This document shows positions 17,286 to 26,723 of a stretch of DNA of 64,000 nt, piece after piece (position 1 is the first letter of the stretch; each line of letters starts with the position of its first letter). Location: positions 3,244,001 through 3,308,000 of the forward strand of contig NZ_CP087719.1 in the NCBI RefSeq assembly GCF_020991085.1, in the 5' to 3' direction. The stretch is from Roseomonas sp. OT10 (GTDB taxonomy: Bacteria > Pseudomonadota > Alphaproteobacteria > Acetobacterales > Acetobacteraceae). The position numbers were made by a program, and so were the translations under genes. The notes below the pieces were generated by a model that saw only the letters and a list, made by a program, of their open reading frames with translations, was not told the DNA's origin and did no database searches.

Positions 17286-18031
17286 GGGGCATCCTCTCCC
17301 CCGTCCTGGGCGCGCTGGGCTTCCTCGCCGTGTGGCAGCTCGCCGTCCTGCTGCGCGTGGCCGATCCGGTCCTCCTCCCTTCGCCGCTGGAGACGGCGCA
17401 CGACACCTGGGCCGCCTTCCGCACGGGCACGCTGGGGCACGACCTGGCCATGACGGTGTGGCGCACGCTGCTCTCCTTCCTGCTGGCCAGCCTGATCGGC
17501 GTGCCGCTGGGCGTGGCGCTGGGCGCGCGCGAGCGCCTCTACCGCGCGGTGGAGTTCGTGGTGGACTTCTTCCGCTCCACCCCCGCCTCGGCCCTCTTTC
17601 CGCTGTTCCTCGTGCTGTTCGGCACGGGTGAGGCGACCAAGATCGCCGTCGCCGCCTTTGGCGCCGCCCTCGTCATCCTGTTCAACGCCGCCTATGGCGT
17701 GATGAACGCCCGCCGCACCCGCGTCCTGGCGGCGAAGGTCATGGGCGCCGGGCCGGGGCGCGTGCTGTGGGACGTGCTGGTGTGGGAGGCGCTGCCGCAG
17801 ATCCTGGTCGGCATGCGCCAGGGCGTCTCGCTCGCGCTGGTGATCGTGGTGGTGGCGGAGATGTTCATCGGCTCCACCGACGGCATCGGCCAGCGCGTCA
17901 TCAACGCCCAGATGCTGTTCGAGAGCGGGCTGATGTACGGCGCCATCTTCCTGGCCGGCGCGCTGGGCTACGTCCTGAACCTGCTCTTCCTGCTGGCGGA
18001 GAAGCGCTTCGTCCACTGGTCCGGGCGGTAG
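17282..18031 (+). CDS. ABC transporter permease, SsuC/TauC type
   Basis: A 249-residue inner-membrane permease with about six membrane segments. The EAA-type loop that contacts the ATPase is seen as KVMGAGPGRVLWDVLVWEALPQILVGMRQGVSLAL (given in part here: GAGPGRVLWDVL), and TPASALFPLFLVLFG is the usual BPD-transport motif. It is translationally coupled to the ATPase gene. No second permease is present, as expected for homodimeric SsuC-type transporters. It ends the operon and is followed at once by a large hairpin. Confidence 0.9.
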   Translation: MRGILSPVLGALGFLAVWQLAVLLRVADPVLLPSPLETAHDTWAAFRTGTLGHDLAMTVWRTLLSFLLASLIGVPLGVALGARERLYRAVEFVVDFFRSTPASALFPLFLVLFGTGEATKIAVAAFGAALVILFNAAYGVMNARRTRVLAAKVMGAGPGRVLWDVLVWEALPQILVGMRQGVSLALVIVVVAEMFIGSTDGIGQRVINAQMLFESGLMYGAIFLAGALGYVLNLLFLLAEKRFVHWSGR

Positions 18032-18091
18032 GAGCGGCATCCCGCCGGCCCTGTGCCCCGGGGGGGGGAGACAGGCCGGGTTTCCCGCTCC
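18031..18091 (+). terminator. Hairpin after the ABC operon, likely terminator
   Basis: Nested inverted repeat: outer arms GGAGCGG (18031-18037) and CCGCTCC (18085-18091), and inner arms CCGGCC-TGT (18045-18054, one bulged C) and ACAGGCCGG (18071-18079). The loop holds a run of nine G. There is no T-tract, so it may stop transcription with Rho or mainly protect the 3' end. Confidence 0.45.
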
Positions 18092-18384
18092 GCCGGCTGG
18101 CCAGGGGCCCGGCGTTCCCTGTCCGGCCGGGGGCCACCCTGGCCTCGCCCGCACGCGAGGCACCGACACGAGGCTTGCCTCCGGCGCAGCGCGGCATAGC
18201 CTCGTCCGCCAGGCTGGGGCGGCCGGCCGGCTCGCCCGGCCGCCGGCGGGTGGGGCGGTCGCCGCTCCCCATGTCCAGGCCTCCGGGCGGCGGGACGCGG
18301 GAACAGAAGGGCGATGTCCCCGCCCTCCCGCCCATGTCCCGGGACACCCGCCGCAACAGCCCCGACTCAACGACAAGGAACGCC
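18092..18384 (+). other. Non-coding leader before the dehydrogenase gene
   Basis: Very GC-rich sequence with several short complementary stretches and no reading frame with good codon use. I see no convincing promoter hexamers; AAGGA 8 bases before the ATG at 18385 is the ribosome site of the next gene. Confidence 0.5.
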
Positions 18385-19458
18385 ATGCGCACGCACCGTA
18401 TCGCCGCCATCCCCGCCGACGGCATCGGCCAGGAGGTCATCCCCGCCGGGCTGGAGGTGCTGCACGCCCTGGCCGAGCGCGACGGCGGCTTCCGCCTCGA
18501 CGTCACGGACTTCCCCTGGGGCAGCGACCACTACCGCGCCCATGGCGAGATGATGCCGCAGGACGGGCTGGAGACGCTGCGCGGCTTCGACGCCATCTTC
18601 TTCGGCGCGGTGGGCGACCGGGAACTGCCGGACAGCGTCACGCTGTGGGGGCTGCGGCTGCGGATCTGCCAGGGCTTCGACCAGTACGCCAACATCCGCC
18701 CGACGCGGGTGCTGCCCGGCCTGACCTCGCCGCTGCGCGCGGTGCGGCCGGGCGACATCGACTGGGTGATCGTGCGCGAGAACTCCGAGGGCGAGTATGC
18801 CGGCCATGGCGGCCGCGCGCATCGCGGCCATCCGGAGGAGGTGGCGACGGAGACGGCGATCTTCACCCGCGCGGGGGTGGAGCGGATCATGCGCACCGCC
18901 TTCGATATCGCGCGCTCCCGGCCCCGGAAGCTGCTGACCGTGGTCACCAAGTCCAACGCGCAGAGGCACGGCATGGTGATGTGGGACGACATCGCCGCCG
19001 AGGTCGCGGCCGCTTACCCCGAGGTGCGCTGGGAGAAGGAGCTGGTGGACGCCATGGCCGCGCGCATGGTGCGCCGGCCGGATTCCATCGACACGGTGGT
19101 CGCGACCAACCTGCATGCCGACATCCTGAGCGACCTGGCCGGCGCGGTGGCGGGCTCGCTGGGCGTGGCGCCGACGGCGAACCTCGACCCCTCGCGCCGC
19201 GCGCCCTCGATGTTCGAGCCGATCCACGGCTCCGCCTTCGACATCGCGGGCCAGGGCGTGGCCAACCCCGTCGCGACCTTCTGGACAGCGGCGATGATGC
19301 TGGAGCACCTGGGCGAGGCGGCCGCGGCGAAGCGGCTGATGACGGCGGTGGAGCAGGTCTGCGCCGATGGCGTGCTGACGGCCGACCTGGGCGGCACGGC
19401 GCGCACGGCGGACGTCACCGCCGCCGTGGTCAAGGCGATCCGCGGCGCCAACGACTGA
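18385..19458 (+). CDS. Tartrate/D-malate dehydrogenase-type NAD-dependent oxidative decarboxylase
   Basis: A 357-residue member of the isocitrate/isopropylmalate dehydrogenase family. IADGIGQEV-type start (IPADGIGQEV), substrate-binding Arg residues in LRLRICQGFDQYANIRP, the RENSEGEYAGHGGR loop, the catalytic Lys in VTKSNAQRHGM, the metal Asp residues in NLHADILSDLAG, and the cofactor loop EPIHGSAFDIAGQGVANP. The ENSEGEYAGHGG and LWGLRL patterns fit the tartrate dehydrogenase/D-malate dehydrogenase branch (TtuC/DmlA) rather than LeuB. It would oxidise tartrate or D-malate with NAD+ and Mn2+. It may belong functionally with the upstream uptake operon, but a 350-base gap with a hairpin separates them. 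Confidence 0.85.
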   Translation: MRTHRIAAIPADGIGQEVIPAGLEVLHALAERDGGFRLDVTDFPWGSDHYRAHGEMMPQDGLETLRGFDAIFFGAVGDRELPDSVTLWGLRLRICQGFDQYANIRPTRVLPGLTSPLRAVRPGDIDWVIVRENSEGEYAGHGGRAHRGHPEEVATETAIFTRAGVERIMRTAFDIARSRPRKLLTVVTKSNAQRHGMVMWDDIAAEVAAAYPEVRWEKELVDAMAARMVRRPDSIDTVVATNLHADILSDLAGAVAGSLGVAPTANLDPSRRAPSMFEPIHGSAFDIAGQGVANPVATFWTAAMMLEHLGEAAAAKRLMTAVEQVCADGVLTADLGGTARTADVTAAVVKAIRGAND

Positions 19459-19568
19459 GCTTCGCCTGCCCCCGGTGCGGCTTCCTGGCCAAGGCCGTGG
19501 CGCGCCGGCGCCGGTCATCCCGGCCGCGGGCCGGCACGCCGACGGATGGGCGGGGGGGCGCAGGCGCG

Positions 19569-21272
19569 TCAGCGCGTCTTCAGGTACTCCACGATCTCGC
19601 GCCGCTCCGGCTCGCTCAGCTCCGGCCCCAGCACGCCGGGCGTGCCCGGCGGGGCATTGCGGAACTCGTGCCCGGTGTTGCGGTTGCCCTGCAGCGCGGT
19701 GTCGAAGCGGGTGGCCCCGGCCGAGGGCGTGCTGACGAAGCCGACCTGCACGGGATCGAACTCGCGCCGCCCGACATGGAACACGGCGTCGCGCTGCGCG
19801 GCCGGGAGCAGCATCTGGTACAGGCTGGGCACCGAGCCGTTGTGCAGGAAGGGCGCCGTGGCCCAGGCCCCGTCCAGGGGCTTGGCGCGGTAGGCGGCCA
19901 GGGCGCGCCAGTCATTGGGCTGGAAGCCGTTCATCTCCTCCTGCCGCGCCGGCGGGACGGCGTTGCGCTCGTACCAGCGGGCGATGACCCGGTCGGTCAC
20001 GGCCTTCAGCGCCTGGTCGGCCGGGATCGGTGCCTGGTCGCGTTCCAGCCGGCCCCGGCGGTTCACGAAGTTCATCGCGGCGGTCGGGTCCGTGCCGATC
20101 TTCTCCAGCGCCACCATGGTGATCCGGCGGTAGCGGCGGCCGAAGGCGTCGGGCTCGGTCCAGGCCACGGCCCCGCCCTCGTGGCAGCCGGCGCAGAGCC
20201 GCGCGTAATGGGCGGCCCCGCGCTCCGCCATGGCGCGGTCGATCGGGCCGAGCAGCTCCTCCGGCCAGCGCGGCGGGCGTAGCCCCTGCCCCGGCGCCGG
20301 GCCGGCGAGCTGCTGCTCCATCGCCGCGATGGTGTCGAGCCGGACGGTGGAATCGTAGAGCGTGTCGGGCGAGCCGGTCACCGTCGTGACGGCGCGCACG
20401 CCCATCGCCTCGGCCACGTTGCGGCCCATCGGCTGCCGGATGGCGCCGTTGTACTGCACCCAGTCGAACCACGGCGCGTCCCACAGGGCGGGGTAGCTGA
20501 CCGGCCCGTCGGCCGGGACCAGGTTGTTGCGGTCGCGCGCCTGGGTGCCGAAGACGAAGTTGCCGCCCCGCCCCAGCGCGTCGAGCCGGCCATAGCCCTC
20601 CTCCAGCGGGTAGACCTTGGCCCAGTGGGCCTCGGCCTGCTCGGTCAGCCCGCCGAGCACCATGCTCCGGACCTGGCGGCGCAGCGCGAGGCGCGCCGCG
20701 GGCGTGTCGCCCTCCTTCAGCACCCGCCCGGCGAAGCGCCCGAAGCGGATCGGCCGCAGCGTCTGCGCCAGGGCGAGGCCGAGATCCTTCTGGAAGGCGC
20801 CGACATTGGTCATCGCCGGCCCGCCGTCGATGCGCAGGGCGCGGCCGCCGCGCTCGATCTGCCCGGTGTGGCAGGCAGCGCAGGTCAGCCCCACCACCTG
20901 TTCCCGGCCGCCCAGCCCCGCCCGGCTGAAGCCGCCGCGGTCATCCAGGGCGAAGCCCACGGGCAGGCCCAGCGGGTTCTCGGATGAGGCCTCGTCCGGC
21001 AGGAAGCCATAGCGGCTGAGATTCTCGGTCGTGGCGAAGAGCGGCGCCTCCTGGAACGGCGCCGACGGCCGCTCCAGCGCCAGGAACCAGCTCACCGGCA
21101 GCAGCATGGTCCCCTGCGAGGCGTGGTAGAACCAGCGCCGCTGCGCCTCGCTCCAGCCCTGCCCCGCCGCGCCGAGGCCCTGCGGCGGCGTCGCCTCCGG
21201 CATCACCTCCGACGGGCCGGCGCAGGCGCTCCCCAGCACGGCCACCAGCAGAGCCGCGATCCGCTTCCTCAT
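19569..21272 (-). CDS. Di-heme c-type cytochrome, RoxA/MauG-like peroxidase family
   Basis: A 567-residue exported di-heme protein. Heme sites are CAACH (131-135) and CAGCH (360-364). The C-terminal block ATAPFLHNGSVPSLYQMLLP followed by REFDPVQVGF is the hallmark of the large cytochrome c peroxidase-like family that includes rubber oxygenase RoxA. The N-terminus has a short hydrophobic stretch ending in GSAC, which could be a lipobox, so an outer- or inner-membrane lipoprotein is possible. It lacks a third heme. Its start overlaps the stop of the DyP-peroxidase gene (ATGA). The substrate is unknown; RoxA cleaves polyisoprene, but many relatives are uncharacterised. Confidence 0.82.
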   Translation of the reverse strand: MRKRIAALLVAVLGSACAGPSEVMPEATPPQGLGAAGQGWSEAQRRWFYHASQGTMLLPVSWFLALERPSAPFQEAPLFATTENLSRYGFLPDEASSENPLGLPVGFALDDRGGFSRAGLGGREQVVGLTCAACHTGQIERGGRALRIDGGPAMTNVGAFQKDLGLALAQTLRPIRFGRFAGRVLKEGDTPAARLALRRQVRSMVLGGLTEQAEAHWAKVYPLEEGYGRLDALGRGGNFVFGTQARDRNNLVPADGPVSYPALWDAPWFDWVQYNGAIRQPMGRNVAEAMGVRAVTTVTGSPDTLYDSTVRLDTIAAMEQQLAGPAPGQGLRPPRWPEELLGPIDRAMAERGAAHYARLCAGCHEGGAVAWTEPDAFGRRYRRITMVALEKIGTDPTAAMNFVNRRGRLERDQAPIPADQALKAVTDRVIARWYERNAVPPARQEEMNGFQPNDWRALAAYRAKPLDGAWATAPFLHNGSVPSLYQMLLPAAQRDAVFHVGRREFDPVQVGFVSTPSAGATRFDTALQGNRNTGHEFRNAPPGTPGVLGPELSEPERREIVEYLKTR

Positions 21273-22678
21273 GGCCGTTCCTCTCCCTCCTTCGGGGGCG
21301 CTCCGGGACCCGCCGCCAGATGCGCCAGGGCGCGGCGGCCGGGCAGCAGGAAGTACTCGCCGCCGCGCGTGGCCACGAAGGCCGGCAGGGCGGACAGGCG
21401 CCGGCGCGGCTGGCCGCGCTGCGGGATGGTGAACCCGCCCGTCCCGTCCTGTGCCCCGATCAGCGGGTCCTTGTCGCGGCCGAGCCCGGCGAAGTCGCCG
21501 TCGCCGATCCAGACCTTCTGGACGAACTCGAACTGCCGCGCGGGATCGGCGCCGCCGATCAGCAGCAGCGCGCCGCGCGGGACGCCGTCCTCCGGGGCAC
21601 CGGGCGCCAGGGGGGGGCCGTAGGGGAGGCCCTGGCGCAGTACCCTGTGGCGATGGACGGTGGCGCCCGCCGGGCCGGCGAGGCCGGCGCGCGGGTTCAT
21701 CCGGCGCAGATGCGCGCCGACCGGGCAGGCGCGCCCGCCCGGGTCCCCGGCATAGTCGAAATCATCCACCCGGGCATCGTCGGCAGCGAGGGCGTGGTCG
21801 TCGGCCTCCGCCGCCAGCGCCAGGGGGGCGCCGCTCGGCCAGCGGCCCAGCAGGCGCGCGGCCAGCCACTCCCGGTCCCCGTCGTCGCGGGCGACGCCGT
21901 CGAGATAGGCGCGGAAGCGCGCGACATGCTGGTGCAGCTTGCGCACGGCCAGGTAGGTGCCGCTGCGCGCCAGCGCCTCGGGCCGCGGCAGCGGCGGGGC
22001 CGCGCCGCTCTCGTCCGGCAGGCCCAGCACGAACTCCCCGGGCTGCAGCTTGCGCCAGCTCCCGCCGGGGCCGGCGCGGCCCTGGCCGCGGGCGCTGGCC
22101 GCGCCATCCCCCGCGATGGCCGGCTGGGCGATGCCGTCGCGGTAGCCGAAATGCTCGACCGGCGCCGGCCGTCCCGCCGCATCCGGCAGCAGGGCGACCT
22201 CCTCCGTGCCCAGCACGGTCACCCCCCGCATCCCGTCGCGCAGGGCCGGATCGGCCGCCTCCAGCGCCGTGGGCGAGATGGCGGACAGGGTCAGCAGCGC
22301 ATGCAGCTCGCGCCGGCCCCAGGGCGGGTCCCAGCGGTCCGGCGCCTGGTCCCCGACATCGCCCAGCGCCGCGGCGCGCGCCGCCATGCCCTGGCGGAAG
22401 GGCTCCGCGAAGCTGTCGAGGCTCTCCGCCGGCAGCCCCAGCGCGACGAGCCCCGAGGCGCTCACCGCCAGGTTCACCGCGCTCGGCGGCCCCGCATCGA
22501 TCGCGGCGACGCTGGCGACCTGCGCGGCCAGCATGCCGAGCCAGCCGCGCGCCGCCGCCGCGTCGTCGATGCGCAGGAGGCGGTGGCGGGCGACGGGGAA
22601 TCGGTAGACGCGCAGGGCCATGCCCTGGATGTCGTCCAGATCCGGCACCACCAGGCCAGGCGCGGTGCCATCCGGCAT
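21269..22678 (-). CDS. DyP-type heme peroxidase
   Basis: A 469-residue dye-decolourising peroxidase. The distal GxxDG motif is GYRDG with Asp181 (HFGYRDGIAQP). The proximal heme ligand is His323 in VGAHLRRMNPR, and Arg330 is the usual nearby Arg. The length and inserts fit the longer DyP classes. No Tat signal is visible, so it is probably cytosolic or carried by another protein, which is odd next to an exported cytochrome. It is the middle gene of a three-gene unit: 6 bases after the small protein gene and overlapping the cytochrome gene. Confidence 0.88.
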   Translation of the reverse strand: MPDGTAPGLVVPDLDDIQGMALRVYRFPVARHRLLRIDDAAAARGWLGMLAAQVASVAAIDAGPPSAVNLAVSASGLVALGLPAESLDSFAEPFRQGMAARAAALGDVGDQAPDRWDPPWGRRELHALLTLSAISPTALEAADPALRDGMRGVTVLGTEEVALLPDAAGRPAPVEHFGYRDGIAQPAIAGDGAASARGQGRAGPGGSWRKLQPGEFVLGLPDESGAAPPLPRPEALARSGTYLAVRKLHQHVARFRAYLDGVARDDGDREWLAARLLGRWPSGAPLALAAEADDHALAADDARVDDFDYAGDPGGRACPVGAHLRRMNPRAGLAGPAGATVHRHRVLRQGLPYGPPLAPGAPEDGVPRGALLLIGGADPARQFEFVQKVWIGDGDFAGLGRDKDPLIGAQDGTGGFTIPQRGQPRRRLSALPAFVATRGGEYFLLPGRRALAHLAAGPGAPPKEGEERP

Positions 22679-22684
22679 GGCGGA

Positions 22685-23143
22685 TCAGCCCAGCTGGTCG
22701 AGGAAGGTCTCGAACTTCGCCTTCCAGTCCAGCGCCTTGTTGATGTCGGCCACCGTCGCCTCGGGATAGGCGACGTAGTAGCCGGTGGTCTCGATCGCCG
22801 AGCCCAGGATGTAGTCGCGCAGCTTCTCGTAGTCGCGCGCGCCGGGATAGCCCTCGCAATGGCCCCAGATGGCGTCGATGCCGTCCGGCGCGCGCTCGGC
22901 GAAGTCGCGCATGTAGGTCTCGACGTCGCCGTCGAAGTTCGTGGCGAAGAGCAGCCGCGTGTCGTTGTCGAAGATCACCCAGCGGACCATGTGGATCGTG
23001 CCCAGCGAGGAGATCAGGCCGCCCTTGGCCGCCGTCAGGCGCTGCAGCGCCTGCCGCAGGGCAGGTGCCTCGCCGGGCTTGATCGTCGTGATCGCCGTCA
23101 GCGCGCTGATGCGGCCGATCGTCTGCAGGACCGAACCCGCCAT
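22685..23143 (-). CDS. Conserved small protein linked to DyP peroxidase, ferredoxin-like fold suspected
   Basis: 152 residues from the ATG at 23143, which is preceded by GGAAGG; an upstream start at 23230 would add a poor proline-rich tail. The central part (LGTIHMVRWVIFDNDTRLL, then FATNFDGD, then IWGHCEGYPGARDYEKLRDY) has alternating strands and helices like dimeric alpha/beta-barrel proteins, the fold of DyP itself, but the heme ligands are missing. I recall similar proteins near DyP and RoxA-like genes, which suggests a shared role. No signal peptide. Function unknown. Confidence 0.7.
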   Translation of the reverse strand: MAGSVLQTIGRISALTAITTIKPGEAPALRQALQRLTAAKGGLISSLGTIHMVRWVIFDNDTRLLFATNFDGDVETYMRDFAERAPDGIDAIWGHCEGYPGARDYEKLRDYILGSAIETTGYYVAYPEATVADINKALDWKAKFETFLDQLG

Positions 23144-23269
23144 GCCACCTTCCCTTCCGTCTGGCTGCGGCCGGGCAGGGGAGTCCGGCCGGACCGCGGC
23201 GCGGCCCGATCCGATGCTAACAAGAAACAAATCCCGAAGGCCAGGGGGCCGCGCCGCGTCGGCCCGCCC

Positions 23270-23443
23270 CTACCGCTCGATCATCCCGCGGATGTGCCGG
23301 GCCAGCGCCTCGGTGGTGAAGGGCTTGGTCACCATCTCCATGCCCTCCTCCAGGAAATCCGCCCGCTGCAGGGCATTCTCGGCATAGCCGGTCATGAACA
23401 GCACCTTCAGCCCCGGGCGATGGCGGCGCGCGACCTCCGCCAG
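23270..23443 (-). pseudogene. Orphaned C-terminal half of a receiver domain (after in-frame amber stop)
   Basis: Reading on in the frame of the histidine kinase beyond its TAG (23446-23444) gives a perfect continuation of a response-regulator receiver: LAEVARRHRPGLKVLFMTGY, then the Lys-containing TKPFTTEALARHIRGMIER, ending at a TAG (23272-23270). It contains the conserved Thr and Lys of the phosphorylation site. The usual residue at the stop position is Gln (GRQLAEV), so a single CAG to TAG change explains the break. No start codon or ribosome site precedes this piece. Confidence 0.8.
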
Positions 23444-26074
23444 CTAGCGGCCATTCAACCCGGGCAGGCCGACATCGGAGACGAGCAGGTCGATCCGCTC
23501 CCCGCCTTCCAGGATCGGCAGGGCGCTGCGGCCGTCCGCCGCCTCGATGGCGGCGTAGCCCAGCTCCTCCAGCACATCGAGCACCAGCATCCGGACGGCG
23601 GGGTCGTCCTCCACCACCAGCACGCGCTCGCCGGCGACGGCGCGCGGCACCTCGTGCAGGCGCGGCGCGGCCGCGGCGGCCTCCCGCCGCAGGGCGCGCG
23701 GCAGGTAGAGGGTCACCGAGGTGCCATGGCCCGGGGCGCTCTCGATCCGCACCTGCCCGCCGGACTGGCGGACGAAGCCGTAGATCATGGACAGGCCCAG
23801 CCCCGTCCCCTGCCCGATCGGCTTGGTGGTGAAGAAGGGGTCGAACGCCTTGGCCACGACATCGGACGTCATGCCGGTGCCGCTGTCCGTGACGGCGATC
23901 GCCACGTAGTCGCCGGGACGCAGCGCCTCCGCCATGTTGCCGGAGCCGTGGTCCCGCTCTCCCGCCTCCCAGTGCAGGTTGCGCGTGCTGATCGTCACCC
24001 GCCCGCCATGCGGCATCGCGTCGCGGGCATTGATCACCAGGTTGAGCAGCGCGCTCTCCAGCTGGTTCGCATCCGTCTCCGCCAGCCAGAGGCGGGCGTC
24101 GAGCGCGGGCTGCAGCCGGATGTTCTCGCCCAGGGTGCGGTGCAGGATCTCCTGCATGCCGTGCACCAGGCGGTTGACGTCCGTGGCGCGCACGTCGAGC
24201 GACTGCCGGCGGGAGAAGGCGAGCAGCCGGTGCGTCAGCCCCGCGGCGCGCTGGGCGGACGCTGCGGCGGCGGCGACGTAGCGGTCCACCTGGTCCAGGC
24301 GGCCGGCCTCGATCCGCCGCTTCAGCATCTCCAGGCTGCCGATGATGCCGGTCAGCATGTTGTTGAAGTCGTGCGCGATGCCGCCGGTGAGCTGGCCGAT
24401 CGCCTCCATCTTCTGCGACTGGCGCAGTTGCTCCTCCAGCTCGCGCTGGTCGGTCACGTCGCGCCCGATGGCGTAGGAGCGCTCGCCCTCCGGGGCCGCG
24501 GCCCAGGCGATGGCCCGGTGGCTGCCGTCGCGATGGCGGACGCGCCCCTCGAACCGCGCCGTCTCGCCGCGGCCCAGGCGCGCCAGCCCCTCCCCGACCG
24601 CTGCCCGGTCCTCCGGGTGGACCAGGTCGAGGAAGCGGTGCCGCAGCAGCTCCCCCTCGCTCCAGCCCAGCCGCGCCGACCAAGCGGCATTGGTCGCCAG
24701 CAGGCTGCCGGCCGCGTCGCACACCAGCATCAGGTCGTCCGACAGGCGCCACATGCTGTCGCGCTCCCGCGTCCGCTCGGCGACGCGGCGCTCCAGCATC
24801 TCGTTGACCTGGGCCTGGGCCTGCTCCGCCTCCTTGCGCTCGGTGATGTCCACCACCGAACCGACATGGCCCAGGAAGCGCCCCTCCCCATCGAAGCGGG
24901 GCGCCGCGGCGTCGATCGCCCAGCGCCAGGCGCCGTCCGCACGCCGCAGCCGGTATTCCAGCCAGATCCCCTCGCGGTCCGCGATCGCCGTGCGGAAGGC
25001 GCGCTCCGCACGCTGCGCATCCTCGGGATGGGTGGCATCCAGCCAGCCGAAGCCCAGCGCCTCCTCCTCGCGCTGCCCGGTGAACTCGTACCAGGCGCGG
25101 TTGAGGAAGGTGCATCGCCCCTCGGCATTGGTGACCCAGAGCATCAGCGGCGCCTGGTCGGCGATGGTGCGGAAGCGCTCCTCGCTCTCGCGCATCGCCT
25201 CCTCGGCGCGCCGGCGCTCGGTGACGTCCGTCGCCTCGACGAAGATGCCGTCGACCTGGCCCTCGGCGTTGCGCAGCGGCTGCCAGACGAAGTCCAGCAC
25301 CCGCCCCTCCGGCGGCCCTTCCGGATGGCGCTGCAACACCACCTGCACCGCCGTGCCGACGAAGGGCTCGCCCGTCGCGTAGACGCGGTCGAGCATGTCG
25401 ATCAGGCCCTGGCCGACGACCTCCGGCAGCACCTGGGCCACGGGCAGGCCGATGACGGGGCGGTGGGTCCCGACCAGGTGCTGGTAGGCGGCGTTGGCCA
25501 GCTCGAAGACGTGCTGCGGGCCGCGCAGCAGCGCCATGCTGCCCGGCGCGTGCTCGAACATCTGGGTCAGCCGCTCGCGCTGGGCCACGCGGTCCCGCTC
25601 GTCCAGAACCTGCTGCGTGGTCTCCGTGCAGGCGCAGAACATGCCCCGCACCTCGCCGCCCTCGTCGCGCACGGGCGTGTAGGAGAAGGCGAAATGCGTC
25701 TCCTCCGGGTAGCCGTTGCGCGTCATGACGAAGCGGATGTCGTCCATGTGCGTGCCCTCGCCCGCATAGGCGCGGTCGAGGATGGGGCCGACCTCGTCGA
25801 TGATGTCGAACCAGATCTCGTGGAAGGGCCGCCCCAGAGCCCCCGGGTGGCGCAGGCCGAGCATCGGGGCGTAGCCGTCGTTGTACAGCACGATGCGCTG
25901 CGGCCCCCAGGCGACGAACATCGGCTGGCGCGAGCCCAGCATCACGCCCACCACGGTCCGGAGCGGCTGCGGCCAGGTCTCGGGCGGGCCGAGCGGGTTG
26001 GCCGCCCAGTCGTAGGCGCGGACCAGCGCGCCCATCTCGCCCCCTGCGGACAGGAAGCGGCGCGTCATGCCCAT
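23444..26074 (-). CDS. Multi-PAS hybrid histidine kinase, receiver truncated by an amber codon
   Basis: A cytosolic sensor kinase of about 876 residues. It has a PAS-like domain of the type [19 protein letters not shown], a further GAF/PAS region ([17 protein letters not shown]), two or more PAS-PAC modules ([22 protein letters not shown]), the H-box [17 protein letters not shown] with the phosphorylated His, N-box [17 protein letters not shown]-boxes around [10 protein letters not shown] and [12 protein letters not shown], and a C-terminal receiver beginning [11 protein letters not shown]. The receiver keeps its phospho-acceptor Asp (LVSDVGLPG) but stops nine residues later. Start chosen at the ATG before [13 protein letters not shown]; a longer start at 26140 is possible. 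No partner regulator gene is adjacent. It may sense light, redox or a ligand. Confidence 0.85.
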   Translation of the reverse strand: MGMTRRFLSAGGEMGALVRAYDWAANPLGPPETWPQPLRTVVGVMLGSRQPMFVAWGPQRIVLYNDGYAPMLGLRHPGALGRPFHEIWFDIIDEVGPILDRAYAGEGTHMDDIRFVMTRNGYPEETHFAFSYTPVRDEGGEVRGMFCACTETTQQVLDERDRVAQRERLTQMFEHAPGSMALLRGPQHVFELANAAYQHLVGTHRPVIGLPVAQVLPEVVGQGLIDMLDRVYATGEPFVGTAVQVVLQRHPEGPPEGRVLDFVWQPLRNAEGQVDGIFVEATDVTERRRAEEAMRESEERFRTIADQAPLMLWVTNAEGRCTFLNRAWYEFTGQREEEALGFGWLDATHPEDAQRAERAFRTAIADREGIWLEYRLRRADGAWRWAIDAAAPRFDGEGRFLGHVGSVVDITERKEAEQAQAQVNEMLERRVAERTRERDSMWRLSDDLMLVCDAAGSLLATNAAWSARLGWSEGELLRHRFLDLVHPEDRAAVGEGLARLGRGETARFEGRVRHRDGSHRAIAWAAAPEGERSYAIGRDVTDQRELEEQLRQSQKMEAIGQLTGGIAHDFNNMLTGIIGSLEMLKRRIEAGRLDQVDRYVAAAAASAQRAAGLTHRLLAFSRRQSLDVRATDVNRLVHGMQEILHRTLGENIRLQPALDARLWLAETDANQLESALLNLVINARDAMPHGGRVTISTRNLHWEAGERDHGSGNMAEALRPGDYVAIAVTDSGTGMTSDVVAKAFDPFFTTKPIGQGTGLGLSMIYGFVRQSGGQVRIESAPGHGTSVTLYLPRALRREAAAAAPRLHEVPRAVAGERVLVVEDDPAVRMLVLDVLEELGYAAIEAADGRSALPILEGGERIDLLVSDVGLPGLNGR

Positions 26075-26201
26075 CCGGCCCGGGTCCGGCTGGCGGCACG
26101 GCACGGCGTCGGCTGCAAGGACAGGCTGCAGGCGCGGCACGACATTCCGCTTCGTCTGCCACAGCCGGCGGGTGGCCGGAAGCCGGTTCCGGCCCGCCCG
26201 G

Positions 26202-26723
26202 TCACAGCAGCACCAGCACCAGCCCCAGCATGCCGCCGGCGGCCAGCACCCAGAGCGGCGACCACGGCGCGCGCCAGACGAAGACGGTGGCGCCGACGGT
26301 GATGGCCACCAGCGCCCAGCTATGTCCCGCGGCCCGGCCCAGCACCAGGCCGGAGGCGAACATCAGCCCGACCGCGACCGGCACCAGCCCGAGGCGGATC
26401 GCCTTCAGCCAGCGGGAGTCGCCGCGGTGGATCAGCGCCCCGCCCACCACCCAGGCCAGCGCGCCGGAGGGCAGCAGGATGCCCGCCGTCGCCGCCGCCA
26501 GCCCGGCGGCGCCCGCGACGCGCCAGCCGAGCAGGGAGGCGACCAGGACGTTGGGCCCCGGCGCCGCCTGGGCGAGCGCGAACATCTGGACGAAGTCGGC
26601 ATCGTCCAGCCAGCCGTGCAGCTCGACGATCTGCCGGTGGATCTCCGGCAGCAGCGCGCTCATGCCGCCGACCGCAAGCAGCGACAGGGTCGCGAAGATC
26701 GTGAAGACCTGCCAGGCGATCAT
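26202..26723 (-). CDS. chrA: Chromate transporter, ChrA half (C-terminal type)
   Basis: A 173-residue membrane protein of the chromate ion transporter family, short-chain type. The MSALLPEIHRQIVE motif and AQAAPGPNVLVASLLGW are family landmarks, followed by about five membrane segments. In short-chain CHR systems two half-size proteins act together. The ATG at 26723 overlaps the stop of the other half (ATGA); the longer frame upstream lies inside that gene. Export of chromate, or of sulfate-like anions, is the known role of the family. Confidence 0.85.
   Translation of the reverse strand: MIAWQVFTIFATLSLLAVGGMSALLPEIHRQIVELHGWLDDADFVQMFALAQAAPGPNVLVASLLGWRVAGAAGLAAATAGILLPSGALAWVVGGALIHRGDSRWLKAIRLGLVPVAVGLMFASGLVLGRAAGHSWALVAITVGATVFVWRAPWSPLWVLAAGGMLGLVLVLL

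Noticed and set aside
18060-18068. Run of nine G as a phase-variation tract
   Set aside because: It lies in the loop of a post-operon hairpin and not in a coding region or promoter spacer.
21320-26302. A 1660-codon open frame on the plus strand opposite the DyP and histidine kinase genes
   Set aside because: Sequence is the typical Arg/Gly/Ala/His-rich mirror of GC-rich genes, with no domain; the minus-strand genes have clear motifs.
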